This document shows, piece by piece, positions 52,433-62,239 of a stretch of DNA of 64,000 nt. The DNA lies in the NCBI GenBank assembly GCA_947475525.1, contig CANJMI010000002.1, positions 186,001 to 250,000 of the forward strand. Reading direction: 5' to 3'. The notes under the pieces are model-generated. The model saw only the letters and a program-made list of their open reading frames with translations. It was not told where the DNA came from and ran no database searches. Origin of the DNA: Polyangiaceae bacterium (GTDB lineage Bacteria > Myxococcota_A > Polyangia > Polyangiales > Polyangiaceae). The stretch's first letter is position 1. The number at the start of each line of letters is the position of its first letter. Both the position numbers and the translations under genes were made by a program.

Positions 52433-55400
52433 TTAGCGCCTGCGACGGCCTCGCGCCACGAAGGCTGTGCCGAGCGCCGCGACAAGCCACGCGACAGGCC
52501 CCTGGTCGCGCCTTCCGCCGGCCTCGCACGCGCAGCCACCGGAGACCCCGAGTCGTGAAGACTCTGCCAAAGGGACGCGCTCGATCGTGCGGCTCGTCTT
52601 GGTCACACAGCCGCTCTTGGTCGTGGTTTGAAGCTCGAGCGGCAGGTCGCCGTCGGCGTCGAATTCGAGGGTCACCGTGGCCGCTTTGCCGGGGCCGAGG
52701 TCCCCGATGGCGCAAGAGATCGTCCCCGCGACGCAGGTCCCTTGCGACGGCGCGGCGAGGATGAATTCCCCATCGGTGAACGAGCCCGTGAGGTCGACGC
52801 CCGGGATCGAGCTTGAACCCAAGTTGGACAGCGTCACTTTGCGCACGACGCGCCGGCCTGCGCTCGGACGCGTATCGACCGTCAGGGTGAGCTCTTCGCG
52901 CTTTGCCGTATCGAGCGGCACGACCTCCCACGTCGCTCCAAGCACGTTGTTGTGGTGGGTCAGCAAAACGCTTGGCATCGGGCCGTCCCCGAGCGCGTCA
53001 CCGTCGACGCGTACGCGGATAGGCTCACCAGCGAAAAATAGCGGGCGTCCCGCTTTCGGGGCGAGGACGGCACTGTCGAGCTTGGGGCGCGCGACGTCGT
53101 ACTCGACCGCGCTCGTCGTGTCGTCGAAGAACGGCGTCTCGAGCCTGTCGGCGAAGGCGGAGTAGCGAAAGGTCGTCTTCTCCGCCGTCACGCCGATGTC
53201 CCGCGCGAAAACAGGCAGAACGAGCACCTGATTGACGAATGGGGCCGTGTCCGCCTCGTCTCGTGGAACGATGTTCACGAAACGTCGCTCGCCGACCGCT
53301 TCACCTTTCGCGTTCGTTACGACCACGACGAGAACGTCTGCATACGGGCTCTCTTTGGTGAAGGGGGCCACCTGCACGGTCCACTCGAACGCGTTGTCGT
53401 CGTCGCTATTGATGTGGATGCCAATAGGAGCGAACTGTCCTGGCGCGGGCGTCGCCCACGGCCCGGAAACGGCGACCGCGAAAAACACCGTCGTCTCGTC
53501 GATCGCACCTTTGGTCCCGAAATTACTCGCGATCCCGACGGCGCGTAGATCCGTCGCCGCAACCGCTGAATTCCCCGCAGAAGTGGGGTTTTTGTCGTCG
53601 AGCGTGCCGAGCTCGAACGCTCCTGTCACCGGCGCCGGGTGGGCCGAAGGACCGTCCACCGCGAAAACGAAATCGCCGCTCCGTTGGTTCGGGTCGCACG
53701 TAATGGCGTCGCCCGCGTGTCGCTCGGCGGCTGCGCGCAGCACCGCATAGTAGGGCAGTCGCAGGGTCGTCTCGGCCGCGTCCAGGCGCACGTGGCCCAT
53801 CGCTTCATTGAGATAGTGCCGCGTAAAATCGAACTGCGTGGTGGGCGTGAGCGCGTCGGGCGCAGGAGCCCCGAGTGCTACAGGATCGAACGCGAGCGTT
53901 ACCTCGAAGGTGGCCGAGTTGCCGGCGGCGAGCGTCAGCGAAGACGGCGTAACCGTAACGTCCACTCCAGGTAGTGCGTCGATGGCCTCGGTCGAAAGCG
54001 CGAACACAAGCGGCGTCGCCCCGCGATTCTCGACGGTGGCGCTCGCGCTCGAGGTCATGGGCGCGGCCGCGACGAGGGCCCCGAACGAAATCGCGGTGTC
54101 ACCCGAGTTCCCGTCGACCTTCACGGTGACTTTGCTCGTTACCGCGGCGTCGACGGCGAGCCGGCCCGCACCTTGGCGCGTCAGTGCGAAGGGTTCGCCG
54201 TTCGATGCGCGCTGCGGCACGGCGGTGTTGACGAGTCGCGCCTTGATGTCTCCAGGGCCGAGGTCGGGATGCGCCTGTCGCGTGAGCGCCGCCGCGCCCG
54301 CGGCCATCGGGCATGCCATCGATGTGCCTTGCATGACGACTCCCTCGGTGCCGCTTCCGACTTTTGCCGAAAGGATATCGCTCCCCGGGGTGCTCACGTC
54401 CGGCTTCAACGCCAGGTTGTCGATCGACGGGCCGCGCGAGCTGAAGCCGGCAATCGGTTCGGCTCCGGGCCCGCGGTAGCGTTCAGAACCGACGAGACGT
54501 ACCTGAACGCCCACGTCGAGCTCCGCCTCAAGCGCCTTGCCGTCTTCGCGGCGAATCAAGACGGCCGGTAGATCGACGGAACCTTCGCCTCCCATGATGA
54601 ACGGCTCCGCGGAGATTTGGTCGTCGACGACCACGACCGCGAGCGCTCCGGCTTCGCGCGCGTAGCCGAGCTTCGTGATGAAGGGACAGTTGCCGCGGTC
54701 GATCAAAGCCACGCGCCCGACGACGTCTTGCAGATTGCTGAAAGGCGCGCACCCGTTTGCCGGGTTCGGTCGCGCGAGCATCCCCGAAATCGTTCCGACC
54801 GACCAAAGCGGCGTCGAGATCGGTCCTTCGGCCGCGGGGTAGGTTCCCGCAACGCTCGCCGGCGACTCAACGTGGAGGGGAACCCAAGGACGGTCTTCGG
54901 TCGCGGCTACGGTCATCACGTCGCGCAGCGTTCCGGGGGCTCCCGCGTTGAAAAAAGTGTCACCGTCGTTGCCGGCCGCGACCACGAGGAGGGTGCCAAG
55001 CTTGAAGAGAGTTTGCACCGCCTTGATCTCGAGGCCGGCTCCGAGTCCATACGAGCTGCCGAGCGACATGTTCACGACGTCGAGGCGATCGCTGAAGTCA
55101 CCGTCGAGATTCGGATCGGCCGCGCGTTCGAGCGCGAGCGGTACAACCCCGGTGGAGCCGCCGCAGCCGAAGACACGCAGGGCGACGAGCAGGGCGCGCG
55201 GTGCGACGCCGGGAGCGACAGCGAAAGACCCGAGGGTAAGTGTGGCGTCGTACGTGCCGTCGTAGGCGAGGCCCGCATTCGTCACGCCGTTGCCGGCGGC
55301 GATCCCCGCGACGTGCGTTCCGTGGCCGCCCGCGTAGGCGCCGCCATTGGCCATCTTGCAGTCGAGCGGATCGGCATCTGGCGCGGGAGTGTTCTTCGCG

Positions 55401-56059
55401 GCATCGCTCGCGTCGTACGCGTCGCCGACAAAATCCCATCCGCCGACGACGCGCGCCGTCGGGAAAGTGCCAGCCTCGATCAGCGCTCCGTCGTTCGCGT
55501 CGTAGTCGGCCTTCTCGCCGCTGCCGCCAAAATCGGCGTGCACGTAATCGATCCCCGAGTCGATGATGCCGATGCGGATTCCTTCGCCGTGAACACCGTT
55601 CACGCCGGTCCACGCCGTGGGCGCTCCGATCACCGGTACGGCGCTCGCAAGGGTTGGTCGGTGGAGCGGCGCGCGAGCCACTTCGACGACACCCGGGACT
55701 CGACCGAGACGGGCTGCGTGCTCTTCGCTCGTGAGTACGAGGAAGCCGTTCGCGACGCGGGTAAGCTCACCGATGATCGTGCCGTGGCTCTCGACTACGG
55801 GTCGCAGTTGCCTATGCTCTCGCGCCAGCGCGTCGAGTCGAGTCCGCGAGCGGAGGGCGCGTTCCCCGGGGCCGGCCTCGAGCCAAACGTCGGCGGCGCA
55901 TGGCCCTTCGAGGCGGACTTGCCAGAGCACGAGCGGACCCTCGGCGCCCACGCTGAATGGGGCAACGAAGGACCCCGCGGGCTCGTCGTCTCTGGCCTCC
56001 TCGGCGCAGCCGACCCAGCCCAACAAACACAGCGCGCCGATGATCGAATGGGTACGCAT
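52433..56059 (-). CDS. Large subtilisin-like protease with PA domain and MYXO-CTERM-like tail
   Basis: About 1208 residues from ATG 56059 (ATG 56074 is possible). The N-terminus has a signal and lipobox-like WVGC. Catalytic residues are Asp in IGIIDSGIDYVHADF (about 166), His in GGHGTHVAGIAAG (about 247) and Ser in MQGTSMACPMAAGAAAL (about 580). A PA insert lies between His and Ser (VGRVALIDRGNCPF). Beta-sandwich domains fill the region after residue 650. The end has SGGCACEAGGRRDQG, a hydrophobic helix (VAWLVAALGTAFVA) and RGRRRR, like a MYXO-CTERM surface-sorting tail. It probably degrades extracellular protein at the cell surface. Confidence 0.85.
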   Translation of the reverse strand: MRTHSIIGALCLLGWVGCAEEARDDEPAGSFVAPFSVGAEGPLVLWQVRLEGPCAADVWLEAGPGERALRSRTRLDALAREHRQLRPVVESHGTIIGELTRVANGFLVLTSEEHAARLGRVPGVVEVARAPLHRPTLASAVPVIGAPTAWTGVNGVHGEGIRIGIIDSGIDYVHADFGGSGEKADYDANDGALIEAGTFPTARVVGGWDFVGDAYDASDAAKNTPAPDADPLDCKMANGGAYAGGHGTHVAGIAAGNGVTNAGLAYDGTYDATLTLGSFAVAPGVAPRALLVALRVFGCGGSTGVVPLALERAADPNLDGDFSDRLDVVNMSLGSSYGLGAGLEIKAVQTLFKLGTLLVVAAGNDGDTFFNAGAPGTLRDVMTVAATEDRPWVPLHVESPASVAGTYPAAEGPISTPLWSVGTISGMLARPNPANGCAPFSNLQDVVGRVALIDRGNCPFITKLGYAREAGALAVVVVDDQISAEPFIMGGEGSVDLPAVLIRREDGKALEAELDVGVQVRLVGSERYRGPGAEPIAGFSSRGPSIDNLALKPDVSTPGSDILSAKVGSGTEGVVMQGTSMACPMAAGAAALTRQAHPDLGPGDIKARLVNTAVPQRASNGEPFALTRQGAGRLAVDAAVTSKVTVKVDGNSGDTAISFGALVAAAPMTSSASATVENRGATPLVFALSTEAIDALPGVDVTVTPSSLTLAAGNSATFEVTLAFDPVALGAPAPDALTPTTQFDFTRHYLNEAMGHVRLDAAETTLRLPYYAVLRAAAERHAGDAITCDPNQRSGDFVFAVDGPSAHPAPVTGAFELGTLDDKNPTSAGNSAVAATDLRAVGIASNFGTKGAIDETTVFFAVAVSGPWATPAPGQFAPIGIHINSDDDNAFEWTVQVAPFTKESPYADVLVVVVTNAKGEAVGERRFVNIVPRDEADTAPFVNQVLVLPVFARDIGVTAEKTTFRYSAFADRLETPFFDDTTSAVEYDVARPKLDSAVLAPKAGRPLFFAGEPIRVRVDGDALGDGPMPSVLLTHHNNVLGATWEVVPLDTAKREELTLTVDTRPSAGRRVVRKVTLSNLGSSSIPGVDLTGSFTDGEFILAAPSQGTCVAGTISCAIGDLGPGKAATVTLEFDADGDLPLELQTTTKSGCVTKTSRTIERVPLAESSRLGVSGGCACEAGGRRDQGPVAWLVAALGTAFVARGRRRR

Positions 56060-56169
56060 AGCGCGGACGAGCATAGGCGAGAGCGGCGCGAAACACCCGT
56101 CCCACCCCGTGAAACTCGCGTCACGAATCCAACGCCCCGACGTTCGGTGTAGGCTCGGCCCGGCCGCTT

Positions 56170-57270
56170 ATGGAATCCGCCGAATCGCCGCGTCGCGCTC
56201 TGCCTTTAGTCGAGCCGTTGCCTGTTGCCGGTCGCCTCTCGGTCGCCCGTCTCACCGACGCCTGGTACGTGCTCGCGACCTCGCGGGAGCTTTCCGGAAA
56301 GCCGCTCGCCCGGATGCTCTACGGCATGCCGCTCGTGTTGTTCCGCGACCGGGAGAATCGACCCGCAGCCTTGCAGGACCGTTGCGCGCATCGGAACGCG
56401 CCGCTCTCACTCGGCCGCTGCGAGGCCGGCACCATCGAGTGCCCGTATCACGGTTGGCGCTTCGACGAGGCAGGCCGCGCCGCACGGATCCCGAGCCTGT
56501 GTGCACCGCACCCGGAGCGTCCGCTCGTCGCGAGCTTTGCGACACGCGAGCAGGCTGGCCTCGTGTGGATCTACGCCACGCCCAACGTCGAGCCGACTCA
56601 CGAGCCCTTCCCACTCGCCGACCTTGGCCCGGGTTACGCGTCCGTCACGCGCATGGTCGAAGCGCACGGCACCCTTCACGCGACCGTGGAGAACGCGCTC
56701 GACGTGCCTCATACCGCGTTTCTGCACCGCGGCCTTTTTCGCGGCGCGGGCAAGACTCATCGCATTCGGGCAGTCGTGACGCGCGCCGGGGATCGCGTGC
56801 AGACCGAATACATCGGTGAGCCGCGACCTGAAGGACTCGTCGGCCGTTTGCTCTCACCTTCGGGTGGCGTGGTCACTCACTACGATAGGTTCATTCTGCC
56901 GTCGGTCGCCGAGGTCGAATACCGCATTGGAGCTGAAAATCACATCCTCGTGTCGGCGTTCGCGACGCCGGTCGAAGACACGAAAACGCGTCTTTTTGCA
57001 GTGATTCGATTCCGAACGAGGCTCCCTGTCTGGCTCGTTAAGCTGGTGCTCGAGCCGCTCGCGCTTCGCATCTTCGCGCAGGATGCTCGCATGCTCGAGC
57101 GTCAGACGGAGACTGTCCGTGTGTTCGGTGGCGAGCACTTCATGTCGACCGAACTCGATCTGATGGGCCCGCAGATAGGGCGACTTTTGCGCCAAGCCGA
57201 GCTCGGCAAGACGCGCCCTGGCAACGACGAGCCGGACGAGTGGCGTCGCGAAATCGAGCTGGAAGTCTAG
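56170..57270 (+). CDS. Rieske non-haem iron oxygenase
   Basis: A 366-residue protein. The Rieske [2Fe-2S] domain has C-x-H (CAHRNAPLSLG, about residue 72) and CPYH (about 91), a perfect CxH-x16-CxxH. The mononuclear iron site is in NALDVPHTAFLH (Asp about 178, His 181 and His 186). Length and layout match the PaO/VanA and sterol-ring hydroxylase group rather than the ring-dioxygenase alpha subunits. A reductase must be supplied from elsewhere; none is adjacent. The substrate is not predictable from this sequence. The gene diverges from the subtilisin gene. Confidence 0.85.
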   Translation: MESAESPRRALPLVEPLPVAGRLSVARLTDAWYVLATSRELSGKPLARMLYGMPLVLFRDRENRPAALQDRCAHRNAPLSLGRCEAGTIECPYHGWRFDEAGRAARIPSLCAPHPERPLVASFATREQAGLVWIYATPNVEPTHEPFPLADLGPGYASVTRMVEAHGTLHATVENALDVPHTAFLHRGLFRGAGKTHRIRAVVTRAGDRVQTEYIGEPRPEGLVGRLLSPSGGVVTHYDRFILPSVAEVEYRIGAENHILVSAFATPVEDTKTRLFAVIRFRTRLPVWLVKLVLEPLALRIFAQDARMLERQTETVRVFGGEHFMSTELDLMGPQIGRLLRQAELGKTRPGNDEPDEWRREIELEV

Positions 57271-57285
57271 TACCGCGGTTGCGGC

Positions 57286-58011
57286 TCAGCCGAACTTCGG
57301 CACCGAGCTTAGGACGCGTCGATCGATTTGACTAAACGTCCCGATCGCCTGTTCCATCGCCTCGAACATGCGGCTCGCAGTCATCAGGTCGGTCATCGCG
57401 CGGATGGTCGACGCGTTGCTCTCCTCGAGCTTGCCCACTTCGAGCGTCTCTTTGCTCGGTGTCGGGGTACCGGCTTCCGCCTGCGCCTGGAGGATCCCTT
57501 GCCCCTCATAAGACATCTGCTCCGGCCGCGTGAAGCTCACGACGCGCAGAAAACCCATCGACTGACCGCCGCTCGTCACTTCGCCTTGAGGATTGATCTC
57601 GGCACCCGCGAGCGTGTTGACGACGACCGGCTTGCGTGAGTCTCCGAGGACGGGCTGCCCGCGCTGCGTGGTCAGCGTTCCATCGGGCGCGATCTTCAGT
57701 GAGCCCGCTCGCGTGTAGCGTTCACCGGCTCCGGTCTGCACGGCTAGAAACGAGTTTTGGCCGAGTGCGATATCGAGCGCGTTGCCGGTCTCACGAAGAG
57801 CGCCGGGCGTCGTGTCGATGGCCGTGCGTCGTACCGCCGTGAAGCGAACGGTTGGGTTCGGGCCTTGCTGTCGTGAGAGCACTTCATGAAACACCGGAGT
57901 CACCGAGCGGTAACCCGTGGTGTCGATGTTTGCGAGGTTCTGCGCGGTAGCCTCGAGCGAGGTGTAGTGCGCAACCGCTCCACTCAGTGCCGCGTAAATG
58001 CCGTCCGCCAT
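57286..58011 (-). CDS. flgF: Flagellar basal-body rod protein FlgF
   Basis: A 241-residue protein from ATG 58011 (MADGIYAALSGAV). It has the flagellar rod/hook N-terminal motif (SLEATAQNLANIDTTGYR) and C-terminal motif (SNASTIRAMTDLMTASRMFE) of the FlgF/FlgG group, with the short central part of FlgF (LAVQTGAGERYTRAGSL). It forms part of the proximal rod of the flagellum in the periplasm. It is the last gene visible in the flagellar run, four bases after fliA. FlgG is the alternative, but the length favours FlgF. Confidence 0.8.
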   Translation of the reverse strand: MADGIYAALSGAVAHYTSLEATAQNLANIDTTGYRSVTPVFHEVLSRQQGPNPTVRFTAVRRTAIDTTPGALRETGNALDIALGQNSFLAVQTGAGERYTRAGSLKIAPDGTLTTQRGQPVLGDSRKPVVVNTLAGAEINPQGEVTSGGQSMGFLRVVSFTRPEQMSYEGQGILQAQAEAGTPTPSKETLEVGKLEESNASTIRAMTDLMTASRMFEAMEQAIGTFSQIDRRVLSSVPKFG

Positions 58012-58015
58012 CGTC

Positions 58016-58732
58016 CTACTCCTTGCCAATGTCCGCGCGCAGCCGGTGCATCGCTTCGGTATGCAGCTGGCAGACGCGAGATTCGCTCACTTGAAGCACG
58101 GCGCCGATTTCGCGCAGGGTGCAGTCTTCCTGGTAGTAAAGCGCGAGGACCTGCTGCAAACGCAGGGGCAAGCGCTCGATCGCGCCGGCCACGTGTTCCG
58201 CGAGCAGCCGTTGCTCGGCGAGCTCGTCCGGGCCGTCATTCTTGTCGGAGGCGGCGTCGATCTGGTCGAGGTCGACGAGCTCGAGGCGGCTCATACCGGC
58301 GCTCGACATTTGGGTCAGCAGCGTGCGGTACCCATCGAGATCGAGGCCGAGTGCGTCGGCGATCTCTTCTTCTTCGGGCGGCCTACCGAGGTCACGCGTA
58401 AGATCCGTGATGGTGCGTGTGACGCGTCGCGAGGCGTTGCGAGCCTGTCGCGTCGCGGGATCGAGTCCCCGCAAATAATCGAGCATCGAGCCGCGCACGC
58501 GGTGCGAGGCGTAGGCTTCGAATTCTTCGTTGGGCATCGCCGGATCGCTGCGCGAGAACGCCTCGACGAGACCGACCCAGCCGCTCGAGATCAGGTCCCC
58601 GATACTGATGTGGCTCGGCACCCGCCGAGCAAGACGCATTGCAATGCGCCTTACGAGCGGCAGAAACCGCTCATAATCCTCGCGCGTGAGGGTTCGCTTC
58701 GGAGCGTTCATTTTGACTTGAACAACGGCCAT
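58016..58732 (-). CDS. fliA: Flagellar sigma factor FliA (sigma-28)
   Basis: A 238-residue sigma factor from ATG 58732 (MAVVQVKMNAPK), with MNAPK at 58711 as an alternative start. Region 2 contains SIGDLISSGWVGLVEAFSR and ASHRVRGSMLDYLRGLDP. Region 3 contains RPPEEEEIADALGLDLDGYR. Region 4 ends with LPLRLQQVLALYYQEDCTLR and VSESRVCQLHTEAMHRLR. This matches FliA/RpoF, which directs late flagellar and chemotaxis genes. The anti-sigma factor FlgM is not in the window. Confidence 0.9.
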   Translation of the reverse strand: MAVVQVKMNAPKRTLTREDYERFLPLVRRIAMRLARRVPSHISIGDLISSGWVGLVEAFSRSDPAMPNEEFEAYASHRVRGSMLDYLRGLDPATRQARNASRRVTRTITDLTRDLGRPPEEEEIADALGLDLDGYRTLLTQMSSAGMSRLELVDLDQIDAASDKNDGPDELAEQRLLAEHVAGAIERLPLRLQQVLALYYQEDCTLREIGAVLQVSESRVCQLHTEAMHRLRADIGKE

Positions 58733-58785
58733 CAGAGCGGATCTTGGGTTGGGAACGCAAACATGGAGTGACTGGGGGCGCTCGC

Positions 58786-60057
58786 TCAGTTCGCGTAGCG
58801 TTGGCGCGGTGCCAGGTAATCGAGGATTCGCCCGGCGGTTGCAGGGGCCAGATCTTCGGGGACTCGCTGGCCATTGCAGAGCACGCTGACGGGGAGCTCG
58901 GCGCTCCTCGAGCCGTGTATGAGGCCACCGGGCGCGCTCGTCAGGTCGAGTTTGGTTATCGCGATGGCTGTCGGTGAGCACGCCGCGTAGCGGGTACACA
59001 CGGACGTTGCGTCGGTGTACCTGAGGGCCGCGTCGAGGCACAGCAGGACGTGCCGCGTGCGATGCTCCCAACCCGTGGCTTTGCCGCCGTTCCGTCGTGG
59101 GTCGCCGACGCCGATTTCCACCGCCTGCTCACCCTCCGGGCCGCGCCCAGCGGTGTCGACGATGACGATGTCGCTCTCCGATTTTCGGATTGCGCGATGC
59201 AGGTCGCGCTGGTTTTTGACGATGATGCAGTCGCACCCGAGGAGTTCGGCGTAGCTCTGGAGCTGCTCGACTGCACCGACGCGATAGGTGTCGCACCCGA
59301 CGAACGTGACGGTGGCTCCGTGATTCGCTATCGCGGACGCGGCGAGCTTGGCAGCCGTGGTCGTCTTGCCGACGCCAGGCGGTCCGACCAGCGCGATCAT
59401 GCGCTTTTCATCGGTTGCGAGGGGCCAGGGCCGAACCTTGATAAGGTCTGCGAGGGCGTCGCGGTAGGCCTCGACGAGGCTGTCGGTATCACCTTCGTGA
59501 CGCCGCAGTCGCTGCGAGAGAGCCCGCGCGGGTGGGCCCGTCAATCCGCTCTCTTCGATGATGCGCTCGATGCGCTCAGGCGCGAGGGTTCGTGGCGCCA
59601 TCTCGTCGACTGCGCGGCGGATCCCGAGGAGCTGACTCTGCACTTTGTCAGGTGAACTCGACATCCGGTAGAGCATCGCGCGGACCGCGCGAACTTCGTT
59701 CTCGAGCCTCGCGATGTCGGCGATGGAGGCGCGCTGGGGCCCGGCCTCGACGGCTTCTTCGCCTTCTTCGTAGACGGCACGAGCGAATTGCAACGACGCC
59801 ACCGGCTCCCTTGCTGCTGGGGCCGACTTTGCGTAACCGCGCGCCACAGGCGCCGTCAAGCGAGCGTCTTCGAGCATCGGTGCGGTCAGGCTTTGGCCTA
59901 CGTCGATTTCGAATTCGCTTGCCCCCAACACTCCGGACAAGCCCTTTTGCTTCACTTTTCGACGCTCCAGCACCACCACGTCCGGCCCGAAGACGGCTTC
60001 GGCGGCATCCCGAGCTTCGCTTAATGTGCGCCCACGGAAGGTTCGGTTCATCGTCAT
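58786..60057 (-). CDS. flhF: Flagellar SRP-like GTPase FlhF
   Basis: A 423-residue protein. The N-terminal basic region (about 1-110) and a helical N domain lead to the G domain: G1 GPPGVGKTTTAAKLA (about 224), DTYRVGAVEQLQSYAELLG, DTAGRGPEG and TKLDLTSAPGG. FlhF sets the place and number of polar flagella. Its start overlaps the flhA stop (60054-60057). In most flagellated bacteria the MinD-like partner gene flhG follows flhF; here only 53 bases separate flhF from fliA, so flhG is missing at this position. Confidence 0.9.
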   Translation of the reverse strand: MTMNRTFRGRTLSEARDAAEAVFGPDVVVLERRKVKQKGLSGVLGASEFEIDVGQSLTAPMLEDARLTAPVARGYAKSAPAAREPVASLQFARAVYEEGEEAVEAGPQRASIADIARLENEVRAVRAMLYRMSSSPDKVQSQLLGIRRAVDEMAPRTLAPERIERIIEESGLTGPPARALSQRLRRHEGDTDSLVEAYRDALADLIKVRPWPLATDEKRMIALVGPPGVGKTTTAAKLAASAIANHGATVTFVGCDTYRVGAVEQLQSYAELLGCDCIIVKNQRDLHRAIRKSESDIVIVDTAGRGPEGEQAVEIGVGDPRRNGGKATGWEHRTRHVLLCLDAALRYTDATSVCTRYAACSPTAIAITKLDLTSAPGGLIHGSRSAELPVSVLCNGQRVPEDLAPATAGRILDYLAPRQRYAN

Positions 60058-62186
60058 GCTGCCTGTCCTAATGCATGGACCGCGCCACGCCCGAGCGACT
60101 CAACTACGCGCAGCGGAACCGCGGGTTCGACCTCACGGAAGGAGACGACCGCGTACTGCGGGACCTTGTGTTCGAAGATCGCGCGAACGTAGCGGCGGAG
60201 ATCCGGCGGCGCGATGACGATGGGGGCCACGGATAATGCTGCGAATTTCAGAAGTGCGGCCTCGGCTTGCTGCGCGATGTCGTTCAGAAGCTTGGGGTCC
60301 AGCGCCCCGCCGATCCCCTGCGCGATTTCGCGAAGCGATGTCCGCAAGGCGTCCTCGAGTCGCGGGTCGAGCGCCAACGCAGCGACGGAGCCGTCACTTC
60401 CCTTGACGGTCGCCGTAATCTGAGTGGCAAGGCGCTCACGCACGAGCTCCGTCAGCTGCTCGGAATCTTTCGTCTGCTCCGAGAGATCGGCCAAAGCTTC
60501 CATGATCGTACGAAGATCGCGCACGCTGACGCGCTCGCGAAGGAGGTTCCGAAGGACGCGCAAGACGTCACCCAACGTGAGCAAAGTCGGGACGACGTCG
60601 TCGACGAGCTTGGGGTATTTCTTCGCGAGCAAATCGATGAGGTGCTGAACCTCTTGGCGGCCGATCAGGCGGTGAGCGTTGTTGCGAATGAGCTCGCCGA
60701 AGTGTGTCGCCATGACCGTCGCGTGATCGACGACGGTGTACCCAAGCGCCTCGGCCATGTCGCGATCACGCGGCAAAATCCAGCGTGCTGGCATACCGAA
60801 GGTGGGTTCGGTGGTCGCGTCGCCTTCGAGCGGCGGGGCGTTTCCGGTCGGATCGATGGCGAGAAGCCGACCGTTCATGCAGCTCCCTTGGGCGATCGGG
60901 CTCCCCGAGAAGAGGATGCGGTATTGGCCGGGCTGCAGCTCGAGGTTGTCGCAGATGTGAGCGGACGGGACGACGATGCCGAGCTCGCGGGCGATCTCGC
61001 GCCGCAGCGAGCCGACGCGATCGAGCAGCGTGCCACCCGCGGCGACGTCGACCAGATGCACGAGCTCGTAGCCGAGTTCGAGGGTGAGAACATCGAGGCC
61101 GAGCGCCTTGTCGACGTCCTCGGCGGAGCCTGGCTTCGGAACACCGGGGCCCCCATCGGAGCCAACGCTGGCGCTGCCGCTCGTTCCGCTCGCGGTCGCG
61201 CTGTCCGAGTCGCTCGTTGTCGTGGCGCTTGGGGGGCGCCTGGCGATGTATGCCAGCATCCCAGCGAACCCGAGTAGCGGCAGGGTCGGCATGCCGGGCA
61301 CGAGCCCGAGAGCCGCGACGATGCCGGCGGTCAGGGCGACCGCGCGTGGGCGCGCCAAGAGTTGGGTGATAAACGTGTCGGCGATTTGCTCGCCTGCGGC
61401 GCTGCGCGTGACGACGATACCGGCCGCGGAAGAGATCAAAAGCGCGGGGATTTGCGATACAAGCGCGTCACCGACGCTGAGGACGGAGAACGTCTCGGCC
61501 GCTTTTGAAAGCTCCATCCCGCGGGCGACGCCGATGATAAGGCCGCCTACCAAGTTGATGCCCGTGATCAGCAGGCCCGCGACCGCGTCGCCTTGGACGA
61601 ACTTGCTCGCACCGTCCATCGCGCCGTAGAAGTCCGCCTCCTGCTCGAGCGCCTTGCGGCGTTTTCGCGCCTGCTCGTTGGTGAGGTTGCCCGCCGAGAG
61701 GTCGGCGTCGACCGCCATCTGCTTGCCGGGCATGGCGTCGAGAGTGAAGCGGGCCGCGACCTCCGCGATGCGGCCGGCGCCCTTGGTGATGACGACGAAG
61801 TTGATGACCACGAGGATGAGGAACACCACGAGGCCAACCACGATTTGGCCGCCAACGACGAAGTGACCGAAGGCCTCGATCATTTGCCCCGCGACGTTCG
61901 AACCTTCGTCGCCGTGGAGGAGGATCAGGCGCGTGCTCGCGACGTTTAGGCTGAGGCGAAGCAGCGTTGCGACGAGGACGATCGTTGGGAACGCGCTGAA
62001 TTCGAGCGCGTCTTGGATAAACAACGCGGTGAGGAAGATGATGATCGAGAGCGCAACCGAGAACGTGAGCAGCACGTCCAAGAGGATCGGCGGCACCGGC
62101 ATCACCATCATCAAGACGATGCCGATGATGCCAAGTGGGACGCCGATGTCCCGAATCCGAACGGGGGGATTGTTCACGCTATCCAT
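60054..62186 (-). CDS. flhA: Flagellar export apparatus protein FlhA
   Basis: A 710-residue protein. The first 330 residues or so carry about eight membrane segments and the FHIPEP-family core (FSAFPTIVLVATLLRLSLNV, GDEGSNVAGQMIEAFG, AMPGKQMAVDADLSAGNLT, GAMDGASKFVQGDAVAGLLI). A Ser/Thr/Gly-rich linker follows, and then the cytoplasmic domain that receives export substrates (YTVVDHATVMATHFGELI, RERVSVRDLRTIMEAL). It is the export gate of the flagellar type III secretion system. Gene order flhB-flhA-flhF is typical. Confidence 0.95.
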   Translation of the reverse strand: MDSVNNPPVRIRDIGVPLGIIGIVLMMVMPVPPILLDVLLTFSVALSIIIFLTALFIQDALEFSAFPTIVLVATLLRLSLNVASTRLILLHGDEGSNVAGQMIEAFGHFVVGGQIVVGLVVFLILVVINFVVITKGAGRIAEVAARFTLDAMPGKQMAVDADLSAGNLTNEQARKRRKALEQEADFYGAMDGASKFVQGDAVAGLLITGINLVGGLIIGVARGMELSKAAETFSVLSVGDALVSQIPALLISSAAGIVVTRSAAGEQIADTFITQLLARPRAVALTAGIVAALGLVPGMPTLPLLGFAGMLAYIARRPPSATTTSDSDSATASGTSGSASVGSDGGPGVPKPGSAEDVDKALGLDVLTLELGYELVHLVDVAAGGTLLDRVGSLRREIARELGIVVPSAHICDNLELQPGQYRILFSGSPIAQGSCMNGRLLAIDPTGNAPPLEGDATTEPTFGMPARWILPRDRDMAEALGYTVVDHATVMATHFGELIRNNAHRLIGRQEVQHLIDLLAKKYPKLVDDVVPTLLTLGDVLRVLRNLLRERVSVRDLRTIMEALADLSEQTKDSEQLTELVRERLATQITATVKGSDGSVAALALDPRLEDALRTSLREIAQGIGGALDPKLLNDIAQQAEAALLKFAALSVAPIVIAPPDLRRYVRAIFEHKVPQYAVVSFREVEPAVPLRVVESLGRGAVHALGQAA

Positions 62187-62239
62187 GCCTAGTGGCCTAC
62201 GTATTCATGCCCCGTGCCAGCTCGGAGGCGCGGTGAAAC

